A stretch of DNA of 64,000 bases. Origin: Streptomyces flavidovirens DSM 40150 (GTDB lineage: Bacteria; Actinomycetota; Actinomycetes; Streptomycetales; Streptomycetaceae). Location of the stretch: NCBI RefSeq assembly GCF_000429085.1, contig NZ_AUBE01000005.1, positions 356,291 to 420,290 on the forward strand, read 5' to 3'. Numbering within the stretch: the stretch's first letter is position 1; the number at the start of each line of letters is the position of its first letter. The notes beneath the pieces are model-generated. The model saw only the letters and a program-made list of their open reading frames with translations, did no database searches and was not told the origin of the DNA. This document shows, in pieces, positions 17,318-25,978 of this stretch. Both the position numbers and the translations under genes were made by a program.

Positions 17318-17484
17318 CTGTTCGGCACACGTAGCGCTCTCCCCCTCTTTGCCCTCGTTTCCCTTTTTCGTTTCCACGTGCCGTTGCCACAACTCCGCGA
17401 TCAGGGCGGCCTCCCAGCCCTGCTCGCCGCCTTTGCCGACGCCGGAAGACCGGCCGTCGCCGTACACCCCCCGAGAGGACCCCT

Positions 17485-18978
17485 GTGAAGTTGAGCGAGT
17501 TGCTGGCCGGCCATGACCACGAGGTCCTCGCGGGAGATCCCGAGACGACGATCACCGCGGGCACCTGCTTCGACGCCCACCGGGCATCGCCCGGTTCCCT
17601 GTTCATCGCAGTGCCCGGGCACGAGGGTGGCGGCTGCGCAGCGGTCGGCCCCGCGATCGCGCGTGGCGCGGTGGCGGTGCTCGTCCAGGGCGCAGGGGGT
17701 ACGGGCCAGGACTTGCCCGCGTCGGTTTCCGCGGCCGCCGCGGATGCCTGCGTCGTACGCGTGCCGGACGTCAGGAAGGCAGCCGCGGCCGTCGCTTCCC
17801 GCTACTACCGTGAGCCCGGCCGGGCCATGGACATGGTGGCTGTCACCGGCACCAACGGGAAGACGTCCGTCTCGTACATGGTCGAGTCCCTGCTGCGGAT
17901 CGCCGAGGGCGCGGAGGTCGGCGTCATCGGGACGGGCGGCAGCCGGATCGGGGACGAGGTGATCCCCATGCCGAGGTCGGTGCTGACGACACCGGAGTCG
18001 CCGGACTTCCAGTACCTGCTGGGGCGCATGCGGGACCGTGAGGTCTCCACCGTGGTCCTGGAAGCGACGTCAATGGGGCTGCTGACGCACCGGGTGGACG
18101 ACTCGTTCATCGACGTCGGCATCTTCACCAATCTCACCCAGGACCACCTGGACGACCACGGCACCATGGAGAACTACCGGGACGCCAAACTGCGCCTGTT
18201 CGAAGGGCTCTGCCGGCGGGCGGTCGTCAACGTGGACGACGTGGTGGGCGCCTCGATCGTGGCGATGATGCCGGGAGCGGTGACGACGTACGCCCTGGAC
18301 ACCGAGGCGGACTACCGGGCGACCGACCTCAGCATGGACAGCCGGGGCACGCGGTTCACCCTCCACCACGAGGGGCGCAAGTACCCGGCGGCGATTCCCG
18401 TGCCCGGCCGGTTCTCGGTCGCCAACGCGCTGGCCACGGTCGCCGCCTGCCACGTGCTGGGCCACGACCTGGCGGGGCTGGTCGCCGCACTGGACCGGAT
18501 GCCGACGGCGCCGGGCCGCTTCGAGCGGTACCGGACGCCGTCCGGCACGTCCGTGATCGTGGACTACGCGCACTCCCCGGACTCGCTGGACAAGGTCCTC
18601 ACCACCATCCGCGGCTTCGCCTCGGGCCGGATCGTCACCGTCTTCGGCTGCGGCGGCGACCGTGACATCACCAAGCGTGCCGAGATGGGTGAGATCGCCG
18701 GGACGCACTCCGACCTGTGCGTCCTCACCTCGGACAACCCCAGGAACGAGAATCCCGAGGAGATCCTGGACCAGATCACCGCGGGTCTCGTGGCGACCGG
18801 CACACCGTTCGAGCGGTACGCCGACCGCCGCGCTGCCATCGCGTACGCACTGTCCGCCGCCGGGCCCGACGACATCGTGCTGGTCGCGGGGAAGGGCAGT
18901 GAGCCGTACCAGATCGTCGGCGAGCGACTGATCCCGTTCAGCGACATGGCGACGGTGCGCGAACTCAGCGGGGCGTAG
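17485..18978 (+). CDS. Mur ligase family protein, MurE-like
   Basis: 497 residues from a GTG start behind GAGAGGA. The ATP-binding VTGTNGKTS is at ~residue 125. The central domain has TNLTQDHLDDHGTMENYRDAK, including the carbamylated-Lys region. VDYAHSPDSL and the GCGGDRD and TSDNPRNENPEEI motifs follow; D-N-P-R is the diaminopimelate-recognition sequence of MurE. It should add diaminopimelate to UDP-MurNAc-Ala-Glu. It is not in a division/cell-wall (dcw) cluster, so it may be a paralogue of the housekeeping MurE or a ligase used in specialised metabolism. The 3' end overlaps the FN3 gene by 14 bp, tail to tail. Confidence 0.88.
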   Translation: MKLSELLAGHDHEVLAGDPETTITAGTCFDAHRASPGSLFIAVPGHEGGGCAAVGPAIARGAVAVLVQGAGGTGQDLPASVSAAAADACVVRVPDVRKAAAAVASRYYREPGRAMDMVAVTGTNGKTSVSYMVESLLRIAEGAEVGVIGTGGSRIGDEVIPMPRSVLTTPESPDFQYLLGRMRDREVSTVVLEATSMGLLTHRVDDSFIDVGIFTNLTQDHLDDHGTMENYRDAKLRLFEGLCRRAVVNVDDVVGASIVAMMPGAVTTYALDTEADYRATDLSMDSRGTRFTLHHEGRKYPAAIPVPGRFSVANALATVAACHVLGHDLAGLVAALDRMPTAPGRFERYRTPSGTSVIVDYAHSPDSLDKVLTTIRGFASGRIVTVFGCGGDRDITKRAEMGEIAGTHSDLCVLTSDNPRNENPEEILDQITAGLVATGTPFERYADRRAAIAYALSAAGPDDIVLVAGKGSEPYQIVGERLIPFSDMATVRELSGA

Positions 18979-19552
18979 CCGAAGACGTGGGCCGCGCACC
19001 GGTTTTCAGGCGTACGTCATTGGACTGCTCGCCGTACGCGATGGCGCGGATGCGGTAGGACGCCTTCTTCTCGTCGGGGAGGGTGATCAGACCGAAGGAA
19101 TCGACACCGGGGCCGAGCACGGCGGCCGGCCGGAAGGTGCGGCTGCCCGCCGGCCTGATCTCCAGCAGTTGCGCCTCCTCGTCGGCGGCGTGGTCGGTCC
19201 AGGTGAAGTGGATGCCGTTCGCATGCTTGACCGTTGCCTTCAGACCTGCGGGCGCGGAGGCGGCGTCCCGCACGGGATGTGTCCGCACGACGCGGCCCCC
19301 GGTGGTGCGTGGTGGCGCCCACGCGTGGTCGTTCCGCTGGGCCCGCTCCGACAGGCCGCCCGGCGGCAGGACGACTTCGACCGGCTGCGAGGCCGGTCCG
19401 AAGTAGAGAGGACCGCCGTGAAGCGGGGTGCTGGTGGTCGTGGGCGTGGCCTTTTCCCCGGCCGGCCGGGCTGCGCCGTACACCGGTCGGGGCCCACGGA
19501 TGGCGGGCGCCACCGTGCGTGGAGGGGGCGCGGGGCTGAGGGTGGGTGACAT
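18965..19552 (-). CDS. Fibronectin type III-like domain protein
   Basis: 195 residues. The C-terminal ~85 residues read as an FN3 sandwich: PAGLKATVKHANGIHFTWTD, a central TFRPAAVLGPG, and SYRIRAIAYGEQSNDVRL at the end, with the conserved W and Y/R positions. The first ~100 residues are Pro/Thr-rich with no signal peptide. The start is uncertain: ATG 19552 follows GAGGTG and overlaps the ATG of the divergent DUF4331 gene, an unusual arrangement. Function unknown; FN3 domains bind proteins or glycans. Confidence 0.55.
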   Translation of the reverse strand: MSPTLSPAPPPRTVAPAIRGPRPVYGAARPAGEKATPTTTSTPLHGGPLYFGPASQPVEVVLPPGGLSERAQRNDHAWAPPRTTGGRVVRTHPVRDAASAPAGLKATVKHANGIHFTWTDHAADEEAQLLEIRPAGSRTFRPAAVLGPGVDSFGLITLPDEKKASYRIRAIAYGEQSNDVRLKTGARPTSSATPR

Positions 19553-20519
19553 GTCTCATCACCTCAGCGGGCCGAATCTGCGGTCGCCCATGGACGATGC
19601 GCGCCTGGATCTGACGGACCTGTTCGCGTTCACGGTGCCGGGCGGGCGCACCGTCCTGATCATGAACGTCCACCCGCTGGCTCCGGCCGCCGGTGCGGCG
19701 TTCCACCCGGACGCGGTCTACCGCATCGATGTCGACATGGATGGTGACGACCAGGCCGACGCGGCGTTCAGCTTCGTCTTCTCCCCGGCCGTCGACGGGC
19801 GGCAGACCGCGACCGTGTACTGGGCGACAGGCGCCCAGGCCCGCAGTCAGGAGCCCGGCGGCCAGCAGATCTTCACCGACGTGCCGGTGGCCCTCGGCCG
19901 TGACCCCCACGTGGCCGAGGTGGGCCCGTACCTGTTCTCCGCCGGTCTGCGCAGCGACCCCTTCTTTGCGGACCTGGACGGCATCCTCAAGGACTTCCAG
20001 TGGACCGGTGTGGACTGGGGGGCCGACAAGAACGTCCTCGGCATCGTGCTGGAGATCCCGAGCGACGAGCTCTGCCCCGACCCGGTCATCGGGGTGTGGG
20101 CGCGGGTGAGCGTGCGGCAGGACGGGCGGCTGAAGTCGGTCGACCGCGGCGCGCACCCGTCACTGACGGCGTACTTCAACGCCGACGAGGCGAAGGAGAC
20201 GTACAACGAAGGGGAGCCCGCCGACGACTGGGCCACGTACAGCCGTCCGTGGACGGAGGTGCTCCGGCACACCGGTGGCTACGACGCGCACGCCGCGCAG
20301 GAGATCCTGCGCACCGTCCTGCCGGACATCCTGCGCTTCGACCGGAACCAGCCCGCCCGCTACCCCAACGGCCGGTCCCTCACCGACGACGTCACCTCCA
20401 CCCGGCTGGCGATGATCTCGGGCGGCAAGGTCGCCGGCGACCACATCGGCCCGCACACCGACCTCTTTCTCGACTTCCCCTACCTCGGGACGCCCCACCC
20501 CGACCCGGCAGCGGGCTAG
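19551..20519 (+). CDS. DUF4331 family protein
   Basis: 322 residues from ATG 19551 (MSHHLSGPNLRSPMDD). The frame is open upstream to 19428, but that stretch is not conserved-looking. The opening S-H-H...D-x-R-x-D-x-x-D-L-F-A-F pattern is typical of DUF4331, whose members have no agreed function. No signal peptide is seen at this start. It is divergent from the FN3 gene with overlapping start codons, so the two may be controlled together. A hairpin and the rox promoter region follow. Confidence 0.82.
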   Translation: MSHHLSGPNLRSPMDDARLDLTDLFAFTVPGGRTVLIMNVHPLAPAAGAAFHPDAVYRIDVDMDGDDQADAAFSFVFSPAVDGRQTATVYWATGAQARSQEPGGQQIFTDVPVALGRDPHVAEVGPYLFSAGLRSDPFFADLDGILKDFQWTGVDWGADKNVLGIVLEIPSDELCPDPVIGVWARVSVRQDGRLKSVDRGAHPSLTAYFNADEAKETYNEGEPADDWATYSRPWTEVLRHTGGYDAHAAQEILRTVLPDILRFDRNQPARYPNGRSLTDDVTSTRLAMISGGKVAGDHIGPHTDLFLDFPYLGTPHPDPAAG

Positions 20520-20572
20520 TTGCGTGGAGTGTCAGCCGCAGTCGCCGCCTTCTGAGGGTGACAAAAGGCAAA

Positions 20573-20598
20573 GGCAAGGAGGTTACCCACTCCTTGCC
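20573..20598 (+). promoter_or_regulatory. 9-bp perfect hairpin between DUF4331 and rox
   Basis: GGCAAGGAG (20573-20581) and CTCCTTGCC (20590-20598) flank an 8-base loop. No T-run follows. It could end the DUF4331 transcript or act as an operator for rox, since it lies ~25 bp before the RAE-like motif. Confidence 0.45.
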
Positions 20599-20621
20599 AC
20601 TCTCAACATATAGCGCACTGG

Positions 20622-20639
20622 GGGGCTTGCGGCAAGGCC
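20622..20639 (+). promoter_or_regulatory. Rifamycin-associated element (RAE)-like motif upstream of rox
   Basis: GGGGCTTGCGGCAAGGCC lies 97 bp before the rox start. It contains CTTGC/GCAAG symmetry and matches, as I recall it, the conserved ~19-bp rifamycin-associated element found before rifamycin-inactivating genes in actinomycetes. AT-rich CATATAG lies just upstream and may be the -10 region. It predicts rifamycin-dependent induction of the gene. Confidence 0.7.
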
Positions 20640-20708
20640 ATGGTCGTGCCGCAAAATAGCCGGCCAAGGCCAGAACATGCGGAAATGAAAAATTCGCGGA
20701 GTTCATAG

Positions 20709-22163
<1,455 letters not shown>

Positions 22164-22175
22164 GTACGCAGTTGT

Positions 22176-22194
22176 GGCCCCAGAGGGTGGGGCC
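22176..22194 (+). terminator. Short hairpin after rox
   Basis: GGCCCC-N7-GGGGCC lies 12 bases after the rox stop and is followed by TTGATC. It sits between convergent genes and is a plausible weak terminator. Confidence 0.45.
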
Positions 22195-22240
22195 TTGATC
22201 GAGACGCCGCCCGCCACCATGATCGGCCGGACGGGTCCGG

Positions 22241-22912
22241 TCACGCGCCTGGGGCCCGCGTCCCCTGGGTGAGGTACGCCGCGATCATGTCGCCGAGCAT
22301 GCGGCGGTGGCGCGCGCGGTGCTTCGCGGCGGTCAGGTCGCGGCCGAACAGGGCCTCGAAGGTGTGCTGGTTCGCGATCCGGAAGACGCAGAACGCGCTG
22401 ATCATCATGTGTACGTCGATGGCGTCGGCCGTGGTGACGAACTCACCGCTCGCGTGCCCCGCCTGAAGGATCTTGCCGATCAGGTCGAGCGCGGGCGTAC
22501 CGAGGCTGGCGAGCGCGGGCGACTTGCGGATGTGCTCGGCCCGGTGGATGTTCTCGATGCTCACCAGGCGGATGAAGTCGGGATGCGCGTCGTGGTGGTC
22601 GAAGGTCAGCTCGGCGAGCGTACGGATCGCCTCGACGGGACCGAGGTGGTCGACGTCGAGGGCGCGCTCCGCGGACCGTACTTCGGCGTAGGCCTGTTCG
22701 AGGACAGCGGTGTAGAGCTGTTCCTTGCTGCCGAAGTAGTAATAGATCATGCGCTTGGTGGTGCGCATGAGGGACGCGATCTCGTCCACGCGGGCGCCGG
22801 TGTAACCCTGCCGCGCGAATTCGCGCGTGGCGACGAGAAGGATCTCCGCCTTGGTGCGGTCGGCGTCCCGCTGACGGTCCTTGTTGGCCTGTGGGGCCGG
22901 TCGCGAGGTCAT
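22241..22912 (-). CDS. TetR family regulator of the quinate/dehydroshikimate genes
   Basis: 223 residues from ATG 22912 (MTSRPAPQAN). A start 30 bases earlier is possible. The helix-turn-helix is in ARVDEIASLMRTTKRMIYYYF followed by GSKEQLY. The C-terminal domain with SIENIHRAEHI is the form often found beside aromatic catabolism genes. It is the last gene of a same-strand run (aroQ, broken dehydrogenase, QsuB-like enzyme, tetR), 66 bp after its neighbour, and probably controls that run. An AT-rich candidate site lies at 25565-25595 before aroQ. It is convergent with rox and not obviously its regulator. Confidence 0.88.
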   Translation of the reverse strand: MTSRPAPQANKDRQRDADRTKAEILLVATREFARQGYTGARVDEIASLMRTTKRMIYYYFGSKEQLYTAVLEQAYAEVRSAERALDVDHLGPVEAIRTLAELTFDHHDAHPDFIRLVSIENIHRAEHIRKSPALASLGTPALDLIGKILQAGHASGEFVTTADAIDVHMMISAFCVFRIANQHTFEALFGRDLTAAKHRARHRRMLGDMIAAYLTQGTRAPGA

Positions 22913-22978
22913 GGGGCTCCACCGGTCGACGCGTTGACGCACCCATCCTATTGCGGGCCGGTCATCGGTCCGGGCCGG

Positions 22979-24793
22979 TCAGCGGTCCGGGGTGGGGCCG
23001 GTGGGGGTGGCGGGCGCGGGGGCGTGCTGGGCGGCGAGCCGTACCGGGGTGTTGGCCATACCGAAGCCGCGGTAGCCGCCCACGCGCTGCACGATCTCGA
23101 AGAAGACCCGGCCCACGGTGACCGTGTAGAGGTGCAGGAACTCGCCGTCATCGTCCCTGTCGTACATCAGCCCCAGCTCACGCAGTTCCCGGTGCCGCTC
23201 CTCGCCCAGGTCGAAACGGGCTCGCAGGTCGTCGTAGTAGTTGTCGGGAATGGGCAGCAGTACGTCGTCGGGCAGGGCCCGGAGCCGGCGCGCGGTCGCG
23301 ACGATGTCGTCGTCGGCGAGGGCGATGTGCTGGCCGGGCAGGCCCCGCGCTCCGACGTGCGCGATGTTGAGCGCGAGACGGACCGTACCGGCGGCGTTGG
23401 ACATGGCGCGGCTGCGCAACAGACCGTACGGATCGGCCACTTCGACGCTCTCGTGCGGCCGCAGCCCGAGAACCGAACGGTAGAACAGGGCCGCCTCGTC
23501 AAACTGGTCCCAGGGATGGCTCAGCGCCACATGGTCGATACGGCCGATGTGCCCCACGGGCGGCGTCACGGCATCGAAGGCCTCGCGCCACCCCGCCCGC
23601 CGGACGTCGCAGAAGAACAACTCGGTGCCGTCCGGAGCCGCGACGGCTTCGAGAGAAGCTTCCCCGGGGGCGCGGTGGCGGGGAAGTGCGGGCGACAGCA
23701 GGGCCTTGGCGCGCTCGGCGGAGAGCGCCGGATCCGGGGATTCCAGACCGATGGCCACCAGGGACGTGTCGGTGGGACTTTCGGGGTGCAAGCGGTCGAT
23801 GAGAATCCTGGCCAGGCCCTGCTCCCACAGCTCGACCGGCTTGGTCTCGTGCTGTCCCGTACGGGCGAATCCCAGCGCACCGAGCAGCCTGCCCACGCGC
23901 TTGTGATCACGGGTCGCGAGCTCGGCGAACGCGAACCCGTCGGGCTGCACGGACCGGGGCAGGGGAGAGCCGGTGCCGAGCACCTGGGCGACGGACTCCT
24001 CCAGCGCGATCAGGGACCGCATTCCGTCCACGGCCGTCCGCCCGGTGTCCGCCTGCCGGAAGCTGTCGTTGAAGACCTCCAGCGACAGCGGGCCCGCATA
24101 GCCGGTGCGCACGACATGGGCGAGCAGCCCGGCGAGATCGAAGCCGCCCTGGCCGGGGAAGCAGCGGTAGTGGCGGCTCCACTGGAGTACGTCCATGGCG
24201 AGCAGCGGTGCGTCGGCGAGCTGGACGAAGAAGATCTTGTCGCCGGGGATCACCTCGATGCCGCCGGGGTCGGAACCGCGCGACAGGATGTGGAAGCTGT
24301 CCAGGCAGGCGCCGAGGTTCGGATGGTCGGCCATCCGTACGATCCGCCAGGCATGAAGGTACGTGTCGACGTGCCGGCCCCAGGACAGCGCCTCGTACGC
24401 GATCTTGATGCCGTGGTCCGCAGCACGCTCGGCGAGCAGTCGCAGCTGCTCGGCGGCGAGCGCGTCGTCGTCGACGGCGCCGGGGGAGACGTTCGAGCAG
24501 ACCAGCATCATGTCGGTGCCGAGCCGCTCCATCACCCGGAACTTGTGCTCGGCCCGCCGCAGATTGTCGGCGAGGCGGCCGGGAGTGACCGCCTCGAAGT
24601 CGCGGAAGGGCTGATAGAGGTCGATGCCGAGGCCGAGGCTCTCGGCCCGTTCGCGGATCTGCTCCGGCGACAGCGGGCAGCCGAGCAGGTCGTTCTCGAA
24701 AATCTCCACGCCGTCGAATCCGGCCCGTGCGACGGCCTCCAGCTTCTCGGTCAGGGAACCGCTGACGGAGACGGTGGCGATGCACTTGCGCAT
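22979..24793 (-). CDS. Bifunctional sugar phosphate isomerase-like / HPPD-like protein (3-dehydroshikimate dehydratase, QsuB type)
   Basis: 604 residues in two parts. Residues ~1-280 are a TIM-barrel AP-endonuclease-2-type domain (MRKCIATVSVSGSLTEKLEA, GFDGVEIFENDL) with metal-binding E/D/H residues. Residues ~285-590 are two VOC modules like 4-hydroxyphenylpyruvate dioxygenase (HVALSHPWDQFDEA, FFEIVQRVGGYRGFG). This fusion is that of QsuB-type 3-dehydroshikimate dehydratases, which make protocatechuate. With AroQ upstream it forms a quinate/shikimate breakdown route. The ATG follows GGAGAG. No protocatechuate dioxygenase gene is seen here. Confidence 0.88.
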   Translation of the reverse strand: MRKCIATVSVSGSLTEKLEAVARAGFDGVEIFENDLLGCPLSPEQIRERAESLGLGIDLYQPFRDFEAVTPGRLADNLRRAEHKFRVMERLGTDMMLVCSNVSPGAVDDDALAAEQLRLLAERAADHGIKIAYEALSWGRHVDTYLHAWRIVRMADHPNLGACLDSFHILSRGSDPGGIEVIPGDKIFFVQLADAPLLAMDVLQWSRHYRCFPGQGGFDLAGLLAHVVRTGYAGPLSLEVFNDSFRQADTGRTAVDGMRSLIALEESVAQVLGTGSPLPRSVQPDGFAFAELATRDHKRVGRLLGALGFARTGQHETKPVELWEQGLARILIDRLHPESPTDTSLVAIGLESPDPALSAERAKALLSPALPRHRAPGEASLEAVAAPDGTELFFCDVRRAGWREAFDAVTPPVGHIGRIDHVALSHPWDQFDEAALFYRSVLGLRPHESVEVADPYGLLRSRAMSNAAGTVRLALNIAHVGARGLPGQHIALADDDIVATARRLRALPDDVLLPIPDNYYDDLRARFDLGEERHRELRELGLMYDRDDDGEFLHLYTVTVGRVFFEIVQRVGGYRGFGMANTPVRLAAQHAPAPATPTGPTPDR

Positions 24794-24826
24794 GGGGGAA
24801 CTCTCCTGTCCTTGGGGCCGCGGCCC

Positions 24827-25055
24827 TCAGACGGCGACGAGGGCGGCCATGTGGGCGAGCATCCTGGCCGGGTCGGGCTCACGGCCCCGCGAACAGCCGG
24901 AACGCGTGTACGGCCTGGAAGACGGCCATGCCGCCACCGTCCAGCGTGCCCCGTGTGCGTGGCGTGCACCAGCCCGTCGGCCCCGGCGAGGAGCGCGCCG
25001 AGCTGCGCGCGCGGTGCGGCTTACGCCCGTCCGTCACCGAAGCGTCCGACGAGTC
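24827..25055 (-). pseudogene. Shikimate dehydrogenase remnant (internal deletion and frameshifts)
   Basis: Three blocks of a shikimate dehydrogenase are readable in order on the minus strand but in different frames. QLGALLAGADGLVHATHTGH (~24955-25010) is followed directly by LDGGGMAVFQAVHAFRLF, and, after an extra G, by GREPDPARMLAHMAALVAV and a stop at 24827. About 40 residues normally found between the first two blocks are missing. FGDGRA upstream runs into a stop. The N-terminal half is gone. The remnant lies exactly where the dehydrogenase of a quinate operon would be, between aroQ and the QsuB-like gene. Confidence 0.8.
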
Positions 25056-25094
25056 AGGCGGCGCGGGCCCGGTCCCGGTCGGCGTTTCGACAGC

Positions 25095-25550
25095 TCATGC
25101 TGCGTTCTTCCCCAGGAGGTGGGCGACGTGGGTGAGGGCCAGGGCGTATCCATGGACCCCGGCGCCGCAGATCATCGCGTCGGCGACCTCCGCGACGTAG
25201 GACCGGTGCCGGTACGGCTCGCGCTGGTGGATGTTGGTGATGTGCACCTCGACGACGGGTGCGTCCACGGTCGCGAGGGCGTCCCGCAGGGCCACCGAGG
25301 TGTGCGTGTATCCGGCCGCGTTGACGACGACAGCGGCGGCGCCGGTACGGGCCTCCTGCACCGCGTCGATGAGCTCGCCCTCGTGGTTGCTCTGACGGAA
25401 GTCCACGTCCAGGCCGTGACGGGCGGCGACGTCGCGGCACAGCGACTCGACGTCCGCGAGGGTCGCGGAGCCGTACAACTCGGGCTCCCGCAGGCCGAGG
25501 AGATTGAGGTTCGGCCCGTTGAGGACGAGCACGCGCGGTGGGGTCGGCAT
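25095..25550 (-). CDS. aroQ: 3-dehydroquinate dehydratase, type II
   Basis: 151 residues, the family length. The N-terminal LVLNGPNLNLLGLREPELYG carries the catalytic Tyr and the Arg of the flexible lid. RQSNHEGELIDAVQ and VEVHITNIHQREPYRH hold the other active-site residues (Asn, His and Arg). The enzyme interconverts 3-dehydroquinate and 3-dehydroshikimate. Neighbours indicate a catabolic copy feeding the QsuB-like dehydratase instead of the main shikimate pathway. GGAGAG precedes the ATG. It heads the minus-strand operon. Confidence 0.95.
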   Translation of the reverse strand: MPTPPRVLVLNGPNLNLLGLREPELYGSATLADVESLCRDVAARHGLDVDFRQSNHEGELIDAVQEARTGAAAVVVNAAGYTHTSVALRDALATVDAPVVEVHITNIHQREPYRHRSYVAEVADAMICGAGVHGYALALTHVAHLLGKNAA

Positions 25551-25978
25551 GGGCTCTCCATGGCTTAATGTACTGAATGGTTAATTGTTTATAGCCGATC
25601 TTCGTGTTCCGGGGAAGTGGTGACGCACGGTTGAGAGGCGGCGTCCTCGATGATGCCATCGGCGCCCTTGACGCGGCTGGAACGTGGCTGGGGCATGTCG
25701 GTATGGCGCTTATGAACTATGTGGTTCGTAACATCACAGCGCCAGACGCGTCGGCCTACCGCGCTCCCGCCTCCGCCCGCCGTAACGTAATCAGGTCCGC
25801 AACCGCGCAACCGCTCAACCGCGGCGCTGACCTGATGCCTCGTTACCCCGTGGGCGCCGCATGTTTCCCCCGAGGACCCCGTCAACCCCTGGTGTGCCGG
25901 TGCGCGCGCGGCAATGCTGTGGGCGGCAGCGCTTACTGCCCGCTGTCCCGCCCAACCCGCCGTTCACCAGGAGGACTT
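25551..25978. promoter_or_regulatory. Divergent 428-bp promoter region with AT-rich island and inverted repeat
   Basis: The region separates aroQ (minus) from the secreted phosphoesterase (plus). Near aroQ, 25565-25595 is unusually AT-rich (TTAATGTACTGAATGGTTAA) and is the best candidate for the aroQ promoter and regulator site, though the palindrome is imperfect. At 25710-25731, TTATGAAC-N6-GTTCGTAA forms a nearly perfect repeat, flanked by GGCGCT/AGCGCC. I see no gene in it; the plus-strand open frame from 25604 is a non-coding extension of the next gene. Confidence 0.4.

Noticed and set aside
22241..22912. TetR as regulator of rox
   Set aside because: It is convergent with rox, lies at the end of the quinate run, and rox has its own RAE-like element.
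25604..25978. 125-codon extension of the secreted phosphoesterase
   Set aside because: It would place the signal peptide internally, and GTG 25979 has AGGAGG at ideal spacing.
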